A stretch of DNA of 64,000 nt from Parietaria judaica. Taxonomy: Eukaryota > Streptophyta > Magnoliopsida > Rosales > Urticaceae. Both the position numbers and the translations under genes were made by a program. Below the pieces are notes generated by a model that saw only the letters and a list, made by a program, of their open reading frames with translations, was not told the origin of the DNA and made no database searches. Shown in pieces: positions 22,400 to 33,610 of this stretch. The stretch lies in the NCBI GenBank assembly GCA_954871525.1, contig OX940863.1, forward strand, positions 26,672,001 to 26,736,000, in the 5' to 3' direction. The first letter of the stretch is position 1. Each line of letters starts with the position of its first letter.

Positions 22400-23580
22400 C
22401 TGCTCGAAGCATTTGCCATCGCTAGTATTGCAAAGTTATATTCGTTTATTCAAAATCATGAGTTCCCTTTATAAATTTTATGTTTCTATTTTCATCTTAA
22501 ATTTTCTTTTGGCTAAAGTATGGTACTTGTTTAAGTTTTTTCTCGGTCCCAACCTCATTCTTGCTATCCCTAATCTTAGAATTATAATTTTAAAATAAAA
22601 AACTGCGACATCCTGATTACTAGGAAACGAATAACCAAAATTAAGATACAGACTAAAATGCCCAATTTTCACCCCATTCCTTATTATATATTCATAGATA
22701 ATTTTTTTAAAACTATTAGAGTGTTAGATAATTTTAGTTTTTTATGAATTCAATGATGGCTTGAATAATCGTCTTGATCTGAGTAATAAAAATCGAGATC
22801 TTACTCCTCATTAGGTGTGGGAGTGGGCCATTCCAATTCTTAATTTCAAAATAAAAAATAAAAGATTTAAAAAATAAGATCGGCATATGTATTTGAAATC
22901 TTAATTTTTACAAAGACAAAAAAAAAAACAAATAAGTTAAAATCTAGTATTTACTCACTCATTTTTTAAACCATTTTGCCAAACCACATTAAAAGCAGTG
23001 AAAAAGAAAATAGAAAACACTATAAAGTCATTTTTCTATTTATTACTCTCAAGTCTCACCTATTAATTTATCTACTCTCTTTACTTTACTTTTTTGTTAC
23101 ATTTATCTTTCTACTCTTTTTCTTCCATTTTCTGTCTTGCGAGAACTTCTCTTTTCCATCACCACTTTACAAATACGCTCCCACATTTGCATCGTAAAAT
23201 TGTCTTTGAATTGTGCCCATTGGTCGCGATTGATTTAGATGTCGCGGTATTTAGCCTTGGACGAATGGGCAGTAATAATGCAAATGTTGCATTGTTCTAA
23301 AAGCGGCGACTGATCTTCAAAGGAACGCATTTGTAAAACACAATAATAAATAATTGTTGTTATGCAATCCTAAAATTTTCCAAACGAACGAAAATATAAA
23401 TTATAAAAATAGTGACTAACTAAATATGATTTTGTGTTTTATTTGTATTAATATGATTGAGATAAATAATGGAAAACATGTTTACAAAACAAGAAACAAA
23501 AAAATGTTTTCCGAAAATAGTATTCAAAAAGTAATGATTCCATTTCTGAAAATGTTCTCAAGAAAAGCTCTCTGATTCTT
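22400..23580. other. AT-rich intergenic DNA upstream of MED10
   Basis: There are poly-A/T and pyrimidine-rich tracts and only short reading frames without recognisable domains. The distal promoter of MED10 may lie in the right part, but no definite TATA box could be assigned. Confidence 0.5.
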
Positions 23581-24522
23581 CCTCGATTCAGCCACTGTCT
23601 CCCTCCTCCATTGAAACTCTAGTCTTCGCAGGTTAGTGCTTCCCATTTCGCATTGATTTTCAATCGGAACACCATTCTAGGGTTCTTAGATTCGCTTTCT
23701 TTGTGAGTTAATCGTGATGACCTTAGTCGCTGTTTTGAACGAAATTGGGGGCTCGGAAATGGTGGAAAGATTCGATTTCTTGAAATGGAATTCGGTTTTG
23801 AAAAAACTTGCTCTTCGTCCACAGGTTCTTGTTGATTGTAGAATGATGCGCGCGATTCGAACTTGTTTGTGTGACTAATTTGAGAATCTACTAGTTCTAA
23901 GTCATGACTCCAGTGAAATTCAGTGTGAATCCGCTTATATGTTTCGGTTTCGTGTTTCGACGATAGGCATTGGCTGATTTTCGGTGTTTGTTTCTGTGGA
24001 AGGTGAACTTGTTAAGTTAGTTAATGCTGTGTGATTATGGTGATGCTGAACATGTTGATGATTGTATAGAAATGAAGAGGCTAAGTTAGAGGTGTTGTGA
24101 TGTTTGACGGAGCGAGCTCGAACCAAACGTCGTTATTTTGGTTTGTTTTTATTTTATTGGATGTGTTTTAACAATACCATGTTGAATGATCCTTGAACCA
24201 AATTGAAACCATGATCATGTTGAGATATGAACTTACGAGAAGGTATCGAGTTTGGTTATCGAAAGACATTTTGAAGATACCAAAATCCGAGAAGGTATCG
24301 GGTTTTCATATAGACTCTTAGACCTATGGCTATTTTAGTTCTTTACTCGGTTTACAAATTTTGAGCCGAAATTTCATTCTTTATGTTACGCCCTTCCACC
24401 GATTTACTATATGAGTTAACTATGTTTCGTGTGTATATTAAGCTCTGGTTTTCATCCTACCGAAAGGAAAAAACAAAAAATTTATTGCATTTCTTTCTTA
24501 CTGTAGAAAACGAGACTCTTAG
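23581..24522 (+). promoter_or_regulatory. MED10 5' leader with a probable leader intron
   Basis: A pyrimidine-rich stretch (TCTCCCTCCTCC, about 23597) precedes CTTCGCAG followed by GTTAGTG at about 23630, a plausible donor. The acceptor TTACTGTAG at 24498-24506 lies 16 bp before the start codon at 24523. The intron between them is T-rich and free of coding sense, as in many leader introns of plant housekeeping genes. The transcription start is not known. Confidence 0.5.
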
Positions 24523-25668
24523 ATGGATCCATCAGCAACCAGGAGTAGTGGGAACGGGATGATGGCTCCTCAAGCCAATGACAACGCGACACCTGGAACG
24601 ACGGCGGAAGATCTTAATCAGAATCTGAACCAAGCCATTGCGTCCATACAGAAGATTTTAGGCCTTCTTCACCAGCTCTATCTCACCGTCTCTTCATACA
24701 ACAGCACTTCTCAGTTTCCGCTCATCCAACGCCTGTACGGCTTTTCGGAATAATTTTTCCGATATCGGATGTGCGCATTTGGTTTCCTCTCGTATAGTTA
24801 CACGTTTACCCGCTTCCGCAGCAATTCACTAGTTTCAGAGCTTGATAACATGGTTAAGTTGTCGGAGAAATGCAACGTCCAGGTTCCCATGGAGGTTATC
24901 AAGTAAGGTTTCTCGTAGCAATCTCTTCTTTATCAATCCGTGCACATTTTGCGGGAATCGTTTGAATTTGTTCATTTATTTGTGTAGTCTGATTGATGAT
25001 GGAAAAAACCCGGATGAGTTCATTCGCGATGTAATCAATAGCTGCATCGCCAAAAACCAGATAACCAAAGGCAAAACCGTCGCCTTTAAGGTGAGAATTT
25101 GCGTTTTCACTTTTTCTTTTAAATATAGTTTTGTTTATTCTTTTATTATATAAATTGACTGTGTTGGTTGTAGGCTCTACGAAAGCATCTCCTTGAGGAA
25201 CTTGACCAGACATTTCCCGGCGCAGCCGAGTCGTACAGGAAGATTCGAGCTGCTTCTGCTGCTGTAAGTGATATCAAAATCTTGTCGACATGTTTGATTA
25301 AATTTACATATATTTTTAAGAGTTAGTGCCCCAAATCTGTTTTTAACTAATCCGTCCCGTTCCGTAGCTTTGCGGTGCATCATATATATTTTTTTATTGG
25401 ATTGTTTGGGGGCCGGTGGAAGAAATCTGTCCTTTATCGTATTTTGGGAAACCTAGCTGTCATAAAATTCTCTTACACTCGGTTATATCACTTATCGATC
25501 ATAGTGGATTCTACTCCTCTGCCCGTGACGTTTTTTTATTTCAAATTAGATTTCCCCACAAAACTCATGTCGTTTTTCGGTTTACTTCCGTTGCAGGAAT
25601 TGAAACTGCAAGCTCAAACTCAAGATATGATACCAAATGGAGATTTGAGGGTCAAAAGCGAGATTTAA
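24523..25668 (+). CDS. MED10: Mediator complex subunit 10 (five coding exons)
   Basis: MED10 (Nut2) is a subunit of the middle module of Mediator, which links transcription factors to RNA polymerase II in the nucleus. Exons read directly: 24523-24734, 24822-24902, 24988-25090, 25174-25263 and 25597-25668, each with GT donor and AG acceptor. They total 558 bp, or 185 residues, close to the usual plant length. Conserved blocks in order are NQAIASIQKILGLLHQLYLT (exon 1), LDNMVKLSEKCN and VQVPMEVI (exon 2), LIDDGKNPDEF and NSCIAKNQITKGKT (exon 3), LRKHLLEELDQTFP (exon 4) and a short QMI-type tail ending KSEI (exon 5). The reading frame holds across all four junctions. There are no stops or missing blocks. 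The start is the first ATG after the leader intron. The gene appears intact. It converges on the HD-Zip gene about 0.8 kb away. Confidence 0.96.
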
Positions 25669-26459
25669 GTCAACTAGTGGTGGTGTAATGGCTCTTTGTT
25701 TGTAGTTTCACTCGTCGTGTATTGTATATACCTTTTTAGGTCATTAATTTGTGGCACTCGGCTGAGTTCATGTAAAATCTGCAGCGTAACAATTCTTACT
25801 ATCTTGATCTCATTAATATCACAACAATAGTTTAATATCTAGAAGAGTAATTGACACCTTTGCCCCGTAAACTTTTCGAACCGTATAAAAATGCTCTCTG
25901 AACTCAGATCTCGGCACAACTACCCCTGAATTAGGGAGTTTTGGTGAAGTAAGCTCATTTTCTGCAAATTTGCTAACCATGTTTATAAACGTATAATTCA
26001 CACCTGCCCTTCAGATTTAAGAGAAACAGGGTCTAACGCACCAAAATATCTACTTCGTCGTAGGTATTTTGCGCTGAAATTTGATTGTCGGTGGGTGTTT
26101 GAAAATTTCCGGCGCAAACGTGCAAAGAACTCCATCTCGAATTACACTCCTTTATTATTCATAAACAAAGTAATTAATTATCTTAATGTAAGAATACTAA
26201 TCATTAATTAGAAGCTTCTTTTTTTTTCTTTCTCTCTTGGATTTGTCAGTACGCAAGGCCAAGACTTTGTCATTGACTTGCAATGTCCGAGAGAAGCACA
26301 TTTAGGACTATTTACTTCATCTTCCAACTAGTTCCCCGACATTCAAATTTCACTCAAACTCGGGTTTTTGGACTCCGTGAGTATCCTAGATGACGGGTCT
26401 AAACCCACCGGACAAAAGTGTTCCGTTCACATCTTATAGGCTATCTTGTAAGTCAACGC
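25669..26459. other. Intergenic region between MED10 and the HD-Zip gene
   Basis: It contains the 3' untranslated regions of the two convergent genes. Around 25835-26130 a segment (CTTTGCCCCGTAAACTTTTC, AACTACCCCTGAA) has the look of a decayed dispersed repeat, and part of it has a T-rich tail. No gene is seen. Confidence 0.5.
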
Positions 26460-27095
26460 TCAACTACTCCAGAATTCCCACCATATGGGCAAACTGGACT
26501 CGTCCCCATCGCAGCTGCACCAATCCGCGGACATTTCCAAATCAAAGTCTGCGATTTCGACTTCGTTACTGCGGCCATCCAATAGGCCGTTTCGCAGGTC
26601 GTTCGGCTTATCGTCGTTTCCAGTTCGACCTGATTCTTGATCGTTGTTTTCTATTGGCGTTCGTCCCAGCCGAGCTTTGAGTTCATGCAACTGTAGAAAA
26701 CGTTTACAAGTAAGAACAAAACAGATAATCTTGAGTATAAGATGGAAGAGTTAAGAGAGTTGTTTCATTACCTTGACGTTTAATTGCTGATTCTCTCTTG
26801 ACAGGGCCTCGAAACGAGAGGCGAGCTTGTCGTAATTCGCCTTCAAGGCGTTGAATTCTCGCTCGACATCCTTAATTCTCGATCTGGCACGTCTGTTCTG
26901 AAACCACACGGCCACTTGACGGGGCTGCAGCCCGAGCTCTCCGGCGATGCGTTGCTTGGCCTTAGGCTCGGGCCGGGAGTCTGCTCGGAAGACAACTTCC
27001 AGCGACTTGATTTGATCGTCGCTGAACCGCTTCTTGCTAGTTTGAAGATGTGTCATTGTGCTTTGAGAGTTGAGGCTGATCACTTGTGACGCCAA
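26460..27095 (-). CDS. Class I homeodomain-leucine zipper transcription factor
   Basis: HD-Zip I proteins bind pseudopalindromic AATNATT sites as dimers in the nucleus, often in stress or ABA responses. Two exons, 27095-26772 and 26690-26460, with GT and AG boundaries, encode 184 residues. The homeodomain spans about residues 20-75, with helix-3 WFQNRRAR at 64-71. The zipper leucines at 84, 91, 98, 105 and 112 form an exact heptad. The last leucine comes from exon 2, which supports the splice. The tail is acidic and ends WWEFWSS. The arrangement resembles the ATHB7/ATHB12 group, but the clade is inferred by eye. The residue after RAR is serine where most members have tryptophan. ATG at 27095 is used. 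A second ATG, 13 residues in, is possible. The gene appears intact. Confidence 0.93.
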
Positions 27096-27390
27096 CGAGG
27101 TGGCTTTTTATGTGCAGCTAAGGAGTGTGAAGTGTGAACCAAAAGATGAATAGGCTAGACTTTTTTAGATAAATATTATTTTAAAATACATTCATACATT
27201 AATTTTCACACAAATATCCTTTATTTTTAATTTTTTTTCCAAAAAGTTAAGTTGTATCTTTAATGCATAATTTAGAATTATTTTTTATGCTCTCTAGTCA
27301 CATTTACTTTCGTTATATCCAAATGACCCGTTATTCGCAGTTTTAGTATATATATACTTGGTCTCTAATGTAATTTTTTTTAGGGTTATT
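27096..27390 (-). promoter_or_regulatory. Promoter-side region of the HD-Zip gene
   Basis: On the minus strand a weak TATA-like CATAAAAAG lies about 15-20 bp upstream of the start codon, at about 27101-27113. This is close for a plant TATA box, so the true promoter may differ. The rest is AT-rich. Confidence 0.3.
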
Positions 27391-27715
27391 ACCGGCATAT
27401 GTTCCCGTTCTTTTGCAAACATTCGACTTATGTTCCCGTTCTTTTTTTTTCGCGGCATATATTCCATAAGTCTTAAAACGTACTCAAAGTCAACCTCCGT
27501 TAACACTTCCGTCTATGTCCGTTAGTTTTTGCCATGGGTCACGCCCTTAAGACTGGCATATGTTCCCGTTCTTTTGCAAATATCCGACTTATGTTCCTGT
27601 TCTTTTTTTGTTTAGCGGCATATATTCCATAAGTCTTAAAACATACTCAAATTCAACCTCTGTTAATACTTCCGTCTATATCCGTTTGTTTTTGCCACGT
27701 GTCATGTACACCTCG
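27391..27715. repeat. Tandem duplication of a unit of about 163 bp
   Basis: Copy 1 (about 27391-27553) and copy 2 (about 27556-27715) share GGCATATGTTCCCGTTCTTT, GGCATATATTCCATAAGTCT and TTCCGTCTAT in the same order with few changes. It lies upstream of the HD-Zip gene. It may be part of a dispersed repeat. No coding function is seen. Confidence 0.85.
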
Positions 27716-28659
27716 ACAAACTTCATCTTCATCGATTGGTTCGAGCAGAGCCCGAGTTTCACAGCCTTGCAACGCTAGGTATATTTTCTAGAGATGATAA
27801 TATATGAGAAATAAATTATAGAAAAATAGTAGCGAGTAAATTCAAAATACATATCGATGTGTTATTGAATTTGACGAGCATCGGCTTATCTCTTTTGTCC
27901 GAAAACAGTTCTTGATATCCTGTAAATAGAAAACGTTAGTGATTCCTGAGACGCGTTGGAATCTCTCCTTAAAGCTTGATTCGCCTCATCTACGTGTTTG
28001 AGTTTCGTTAGGCAATTAGCTTCCCAGGATATAATCGGTCAACCCCAAACTTCGTAACATTTCAAAGTTCGCTAGCGAACTAAGACTTCTTGAGCTCCGT
28101 TACCCAAAGACTCACAACATAAAACAATGGGAAGCTATAAAAAATTAAAATTACAGAGTGAAAAATTAATGGGAAGCAAACTCATAATATCTAGATACCT
28201 TTCGATACTTCGTTTTGAAGAAAGCGTTCAACTCGGGTGTTCAACGTTTCGACCCACTTGACGCTATCTCAATTTTATTTTCATTGCAATATTTTCCAAC
28301 ACTTCAGGGACAGATCATTGATGGCTTTCCTATAGTCATCGGTCATGGTGATCCCAACCTTAGTCCACTAGAACCTCCTTTGTGTCTAGACTGCTTCTGA
28401 CCAATGCCGAATCTCCTCGGTACCGAACCCTCCCACGACGGAAGCTCGCAGGTGTGGGTGAGAACCGTGGTTTTGTGGCAATTCGATTGGTTGGTATTGC
28501 TTCTTGTTTACCAATGGCAGATGCCAAATAAGTGCCCCGAACAAGGGTCGGGGCTCCTTCGTTACAACCAGAATCCCGCAAAACAAGAGGTTCAATACTT
28601 GGCGGAACAGACTCCAACCAAACTATATTTTAGTTAGGCTTAATAGCGAGTTTAGCAAG
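27716..28659. other. Unassigned intergenic DNA
   Basis: Several short frames occur at 28200-28640, where base composition is less AT-rich. On the minus strand one frame resembles low-complexity retroelement-like sequence but matches no family I can name. I see no intact gene. Confidence 0.4.
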
Positions 28660-29190
28660 GCCATGCGCGACTTAATAGCGTGTTTGATATTGCTTCTAAA
28701 GAGGTGCTTTTGCTTTTTCTTTAATTTTAGGGAGAAAATTATGCTTGGTAAGCTAAAATAAAATTACTTTCTGAATAATTTTTGTTTTTTAATAGGCAAA
28801 AATGAAAAGCACCTCATTGATGCGTTTGGAGGAAGCTATTTTACAAGTTCTACGTGTCTTTCTCATCATTTTTATTTTTTATTATCTTTATTTAAATAAT
28901 TTTAATTTTTTGTTATATTAAATTTCAAAACTCCGTAACTTTAATTTTATAACTCCGATTGACTTATAAAAATAAGTATTGGAAAGCTTGCAACGAGATG
29001 AATCCAATGATAGGTTGGAAGATATAGTTTTGATGTATTTTTAAATAATGTATTTTTTAAATTATTTCTACGAAATGATTGTTAGTAAATTACATAATCA
29101 AACACTAGATTACTTGACCAAGTAGCACTTTTTGTTACATTACTTTTAAAAAGTGATTTGTATAACAGCACAACAATGCCAAACTGGGCC
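28660..29190. mobile_element. Possible AT-rich MITE, ends uncertain
   Basis: GTGTTTGATATTG near 28680 and CAATGCCAAACTGGGC near 29185 form an imperfect inverted pair of a kind seen at ends of AT-rich MITEs. No convincing target duplication was found. The interior is AT-rich and non-coding. Confidence 0.35.
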
Positions 29191-29269
29191 TATGTTTGGC
29201 TGTTTTAAAAAGTGTTATGCTGATTTTTTGGACGATATAGAAACTACGGTGTAACATAAAGATATAGTA

Positions 29270-30736
29270 AAGCCCAATAGGCTCGTCCCACAAAAATCGA
29301 CCCGAGCCCAACCTGAGGGTCAAAACCGGGCCTCGAAGGCTTGGAAAGTCAATCTCGAACCCGGTTTGAAAAGTCAATTCCAAACCGGCCTTAAAATTCA
29401 ACCCCAACTCAGCTCAAAAAATTAACTCCGACCATAGCTTAGAGAGTCAACTCAAAAAGTCAACACGACCCCGGCACAGAAGCATCGAGAGGTACATGCA
29501 TCGATCCCGGCCTGAAGATTCAAAGGACGACCAAACCTGACACAAAGACAAGAACCACAACCTCTAAGGCAACAACAAAAAGTCTGATCTCGAAGACAAC
29601 AAGAAAAAGCCCGATCTCGAAAAAAAATGACAAAATGTCCGATTTAAAAAAGGCAACGGAAAAATCAATCTCGAGAAAAACGACATAAACTCGACCCAGA
29701 GAAAAAAAAAAAAAAAAAAGAGCGAAGAATGGTCACCAGCGAGAGGGTGAGGCGAGGCCAAGCAGTCTGGCGCAGTGGCCTGCCGCGCCTGCTCTCTCGT
29801 CGCGGTGCTACCTACACGAAGCAGGCGCACCTCTTCCAGGCCACCAAGGCGCGGATTAGCACCCAGCCACTCCGCTAGGGCGCGACAACCTTGTCCTGTC
29901 GCGTTCTAGTCAGTAAGCAAGACCTGGTCAAAACCGTTCATTCAACATCTTGATAAAAATATGGGATGAGGCAACAATGTTCGTATTAGTCATGGAGAAT
30001 TATATACGTTAGAAATAAATAGGTGTCATGTTTCCATCAGTGCATTATTAGAACACGTTTAGTCTTTGCACGATTATAGTTAATGGAGATTTTCTAGGAA
30101 GTGCTTAGTGCTTTTGTTTGTCTTCTTTATATAGTGAGCGTGTACTCTCTTTTTTTTAAGTTGAGCATTGTATTTCTTTGACCTACTATATTAAACACAG
30201 AGAAGTTTCTCTATGGTATGGTAATTTGCGTCAGTGTATTAGATCTCGATTCTGCCCCAATATCGCGTTGCCACTGCAGAGCACAAGTCTGGGGTACGAC
30301 GAGAACGTGCGGAAATCTTATTTTTACTCCTAAAATGACCAATTTGTCACTGATGGCACCCTCTCACTCTCTATAAATAGTTTAATCACTCACAAGTGAA
30401 AGTAAGTCTCTTTCAACCAAAAGAGCACCTTTACTTTGCTAAAGATCTACTTAACTTTCATGATCCTGACGAACCTATGCCGAGCACTTGTCTCGAGTGT
30501 TCTTTGTTCTTTCTCCTTAACACTATTCGTGCATGATATTCATGACCTTCCACCTCTATTAATGTTGAGCGTCGGAGAGAGCAGAGACACCCCCCCTTTT
30601 CCTTATTCTAGCTAACGTTTATCTCTCTCTTTACTAGGTGCAAATACAGGATAAGACCAATGCCTCGAGCCAAGCCTCGGTACCGGGACCAGACACTTTT
30701 ATGTTAGAGTATCAGACCAAGATTTGAGAACGACAC
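29270..30736 (+). mobile_element. Old LTR-like debris with a TATA box
   Basis: GC-rich sequence with CAACC/CGAGCCC repeats and a poly-A block at about 29700-29720 is followed by a plant LTR-like promoter stretch. TATAAATAG lies at 30372-30380, then a C/T-rich leader. This resembles a Gypsy-type LTR and leader, but TG and CA ends and target duplications could not be found. The second CACTA element sits at its right side. Confidence 0.4.
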
Positions 30737-30899
30737 AATCACTACTACAAATATGAGATTATACTACGGAGATTCGACTACGGAAGAAAAAATCTTCGTT
30801 GGAAGTCGAAATCCGACGACAGTAGTAAAAATCCGTCGTCGGATTTTAAAAAAAATACACTTCTGACGACGGAAATTTTTATATGTCGTAGAAAATAAT

Positions 30900-31145
30900 G
30901 ATTCACCGCGGCTAGTACTCATTCGCCGCGGCGAATTATATTCCGACTACAGATAAATTTATGTCGTCTACTCATGTGTACTATTAAGCATGTTATGCCG
31001 CGGCTAGAAATAATACGCCGCGGCGAATTGTGATCCGACGACACAAATTTCTCCGTCGTCGGAACAGAAAACGACAACGACACTAAAATGTGTCGTTGGA
31101 ATAATTCGCCGCGGCGATTATAAGTTAGCCGCGGCGAACTATCGT
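30900..31145. repeat. Subterminal array of the outer CACTA element
   Basis: Pairs of GCCGCGGC flanked by ATTCGCCGCGGCGAAT-type palindromes occur at about 30905, 30930, 30995, 31015, 31105 and 31130. Between them are TCCGACGACA-type short repeats. Confidence 0.85.
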
Positions 31146-31194
31146 GTTTTAAGTTTCGCATTCCCTCACGAACCCTAGCCGTTTGCACCTCTCT

Positions 31195-31222
31195 TTCTCT
31201 CTCTCTCTCTCTCTCGCTCGCT
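31195..31222. repeat. (CT)n microsatellite
   Basis: About twelve CT dinucleotides lie in the presumed leader of the plus-strand gene starting at 31692. Confidence 0.85.
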
Positions 31223-31691
31223 CTCGCCTCCGCCATGACCATACTCGAACCCTAGCCGCCGTAGTTTGCCGTCGCACGCCGTCTCTCCTATCGCCGTACT
31301 TTGCCGCCGCTTGCCGTCTCCCGCCGTGTTTTGCCGTCGCTCGCCGTCGCCCAAAGCATTAAGGTATGATTTTTTTCTTCGATTTAATAGTGAAATTTAG
31401 GGAAGTTAGGGTTTTATTTTGTATTGAATTAGGATTTGGAATTTAAAGTTTTGATTTTGTGATTGATTTAGGAATTAGATTTCTAGGGTTTTGATTTTGT
31501 GATTGATTTAGGAATTTAGTTCGAAAATTATATTTGAATTGTGATTAGTTTAGGGTTTGATATTGTGATTTGATTTAGGTATTCGAATTGTGAATTGGAA
31601 TTGTGAATTGGGGTTTCAAAAATTGTGATTAATTTAGGTTTTAATTGGAGTTGTGAATATATGCTTCTTCTATTTATTTTTTTCAGATACA

Positions 31692-32110
31692 ATGGCCCCG
31701 AAAATGAGACGGAAAGTAACGGCGAAACGGGGCAAGCATTGGCAGGACCCGGAAGACGAGGTCCAAGAAACGGTCCCACAGCCTCCACCGCCGCCGCCGC
31801 CGGAGAATGCTTTTAAGACGACTGCAGCAGAGACCCGCTACAAGCAGATATGCACGCGGAAACTGTGCTCCAAGCGTGGGTTCACAGAATTGCCGCTCGT
31901 ATCAAATGCGGTGAATGACCTCGTCAGCGCCAATTATCAACGAAGGGGTTGGCGGAAGTTCATGATCGAGCTTGTGAACGTGGCGTATCACAGCATTGTC
32001 CTTGAGTTCTACGCGGCCCTTCCCGACACAATAAAGGATGGGTTCGTCTGGGTTCGAAATGTGTGCGTCCCCGTCACTTCCGAGACCATAAATGCGTACT
32101 TTTGCACTCC
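31692..32110 (+). pseudogene. Truncated putative plant transposon protein exon
   Basis: The frame starts MAPKMRRK and contains RRGWRKFMIELVNVA, VLEFYAALPD and INAYFCTP. It is collinear with the homologous exon at 17406-16597 (RGWQNFVLQP, LVHEFYAALPD, INEYLGTRNF). Similarity stops at about 32110. The frame then runs into sequence related to the leader of the TNP-like gene (compare 34107-34412 on the minus strand). The tail of this reading frame, rich in Phe, Leu and Ser, is therefore not genuine protein. A deletion has joined two genes of the element. Confidence 0.75.
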
Positions 32111-32588
32111 GAAATCCCAAATTTTTGATTTATTTTCATCTTTTATCAGATTCCCTCCATTTTTCTCTCTCATTTCAGCCTTTCTCTCGTTTTTTTCTTC
32201 ACTTCTCACTTTAGTCTCTTCTCTCTTTCTCTTTCTCTCATCCTCTTTACCCTCCTTCCCTCTATTTCTCTAGACGTTGCCGTCGCCGTCGCCGTGGAGG
32301 AGAATGCGAGCCAGCAACTAGTCTACTCTCTTGAACAAGGTTAGAATGCGAGTCCTAAATTGATATTATATTTTTCATGTATTTTTTTGTTAAAGTAGTA
32401 TTGTTTATAGTTTATGAGATGATATTTTGATGATATAGAGAATATTTCTTAGTGGGTTAATGAATTTGTTATTGATTTTTTGTTTTTGTTGATTCTTGTT
32501 ATGGTTTGTTGTTGTTGGGTTTATAATTAATTTGATGATTTGTTTTGTTGTTGTTGGTCATGGGTTTAGGAATACTTGCTATTTCACT
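32111..32588 (+). promoter_or_regulatory. Leader and first intron of the TNP-like gene
   Basis: A pyrimidine-rich leader of about 170 bp precedes CCGTCGCC repeats and a short exon-like piece beginning GTGGAGGAGAATG. The nested copy has ATGGAGGAGAACG at the same place (34163 down). An intron then follows, from about 32341 to the acceptor TTTAG at 32565-32569. In this copy the start ATG has become GTG, so translation may instead begin at 32589. Confidence 0.45.
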
Positions 32589-33320
32589 ATGTCGAAACGA
32601 GACGAATCACCCAAACGTAAGATGTCGGATCAAGAATCTTCACCCGAACATGAAGAAACTAGGCTATCACCCGGTTAGTTCATATTTATTTGCATTGATA
32701 ATTGTTGTATTCGTCTAGTTTCTAAGATTGAGTTAATTATATTAGGCGAGGAAGAAACAAGACAAAGAAGAGATCTAAAAGCTCAAGGAAGAAGAAAAGT
32801 GACTCTATTAAAAAGAGTCACTCTATCAAAGCATAAGGGGGGGAAATTCGTGTTAATTTAGATGAGAAAGAACAACCGGAAGATAAGGAAGGTGATCTTT
32901 TAGGTAGTTGGATTGGTGTGTATGCTCGGGAATTCGCTCCAATAACTATAATCGATTGGAGACATAAAAAACATGCAAAGGTGAAAGAACGGATATGGAA
33001 TGAAATCGAGCAAGCATTTGTTGTTCCACCTTGGTTCAAGGGAAAATGTTTGTCAAGTGCATCGAATGCGGCAAGACAATTCCGGTACGATCTCGGTACC
33101 CTATTCAAGAAAGATGGCACGGATAAAAAAAATTATAATCGACCGGATATTGTTGAGAAGTATTACACGAGCATCACGGCCGAAGTGTGGAAGGAGTTTG
33201 TGAATATTAGATTAAGCAAAAGGTTCGCTAAACTCTCGAAGCAAAATAAAGCTCATAGAGAGCAAATAGAATACTTTGCACATACGGGCCGAAACGGAAG
33301 AACCCCGACGGTTCATTAAA
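32589..33320 (+). pseudogene. TNP-like transposon gene, 5' exons
   Basis: The exons are 32589-32673 and 32746-33320 (GT and AG). They encode MSKRDESPKRKMSDQESS, then the block GVYAREFAPITIIDWRHKKH, an acidic/basic DNA-binding-like region with SASNAARQFRYDLGTLF, and KEFVNIRLSKRFAKLSKQNK. This resembles the plant Ptta/En/Spm transposase family (PF03004-like). These proteins are thought to bind subterminal repeats and assist transposition. A run of seven G at 32837-32843 marks a +1 frameshift between the start and the main block. Just before the nested insertion the frame should change again, since the expected NPDGSL block is out of frame. The exon is cut at 33320 by the nested CACTA and resumes at 37537. 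Confidence 0.75.
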
Positions 33321-33489
33321 CACTACTACAAAAAGGGGATTGGACTACACTTAAAAAGTGTAGTCGGAGTGTTCCAACTACACTTTTAATGTGTCGTCGG
33401 ATCCTCCGTCGTATGATATCCGACTACACTTATTTAAGTGTCGTCGGAAGTGTCCATGTACTACACTTAAAAAGTTTAGTCGAAATCAA

Positions 33490-33610
33490 TATTCGCCGCG
33501 GCAAAAATTTATTTGCCGCGGCGAACATTACTTCCAACTACACTTAAAAGTTCGTCGAATATGCCGATATAAAAAGTTAAAAAAAACGGGCGATTAAAAT
33601 CGCCCGGATG
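33490..33610. repeat. Subterminal repeats and hairpin of the nested CACTA
   Basis: A pair of GCCGCGGC sites at about 33495 and 33515 is followed by the hairpin CGGGCGAT/ATCGCCCG at 33587-33606, like the one at 12552-12582. Confidence 0.7.

Noticed and set aside
24899..25383. Minus-strand frames overlapping MED10
   Set aside because: They are antisense to MED10 exons and introns and carry no domain.
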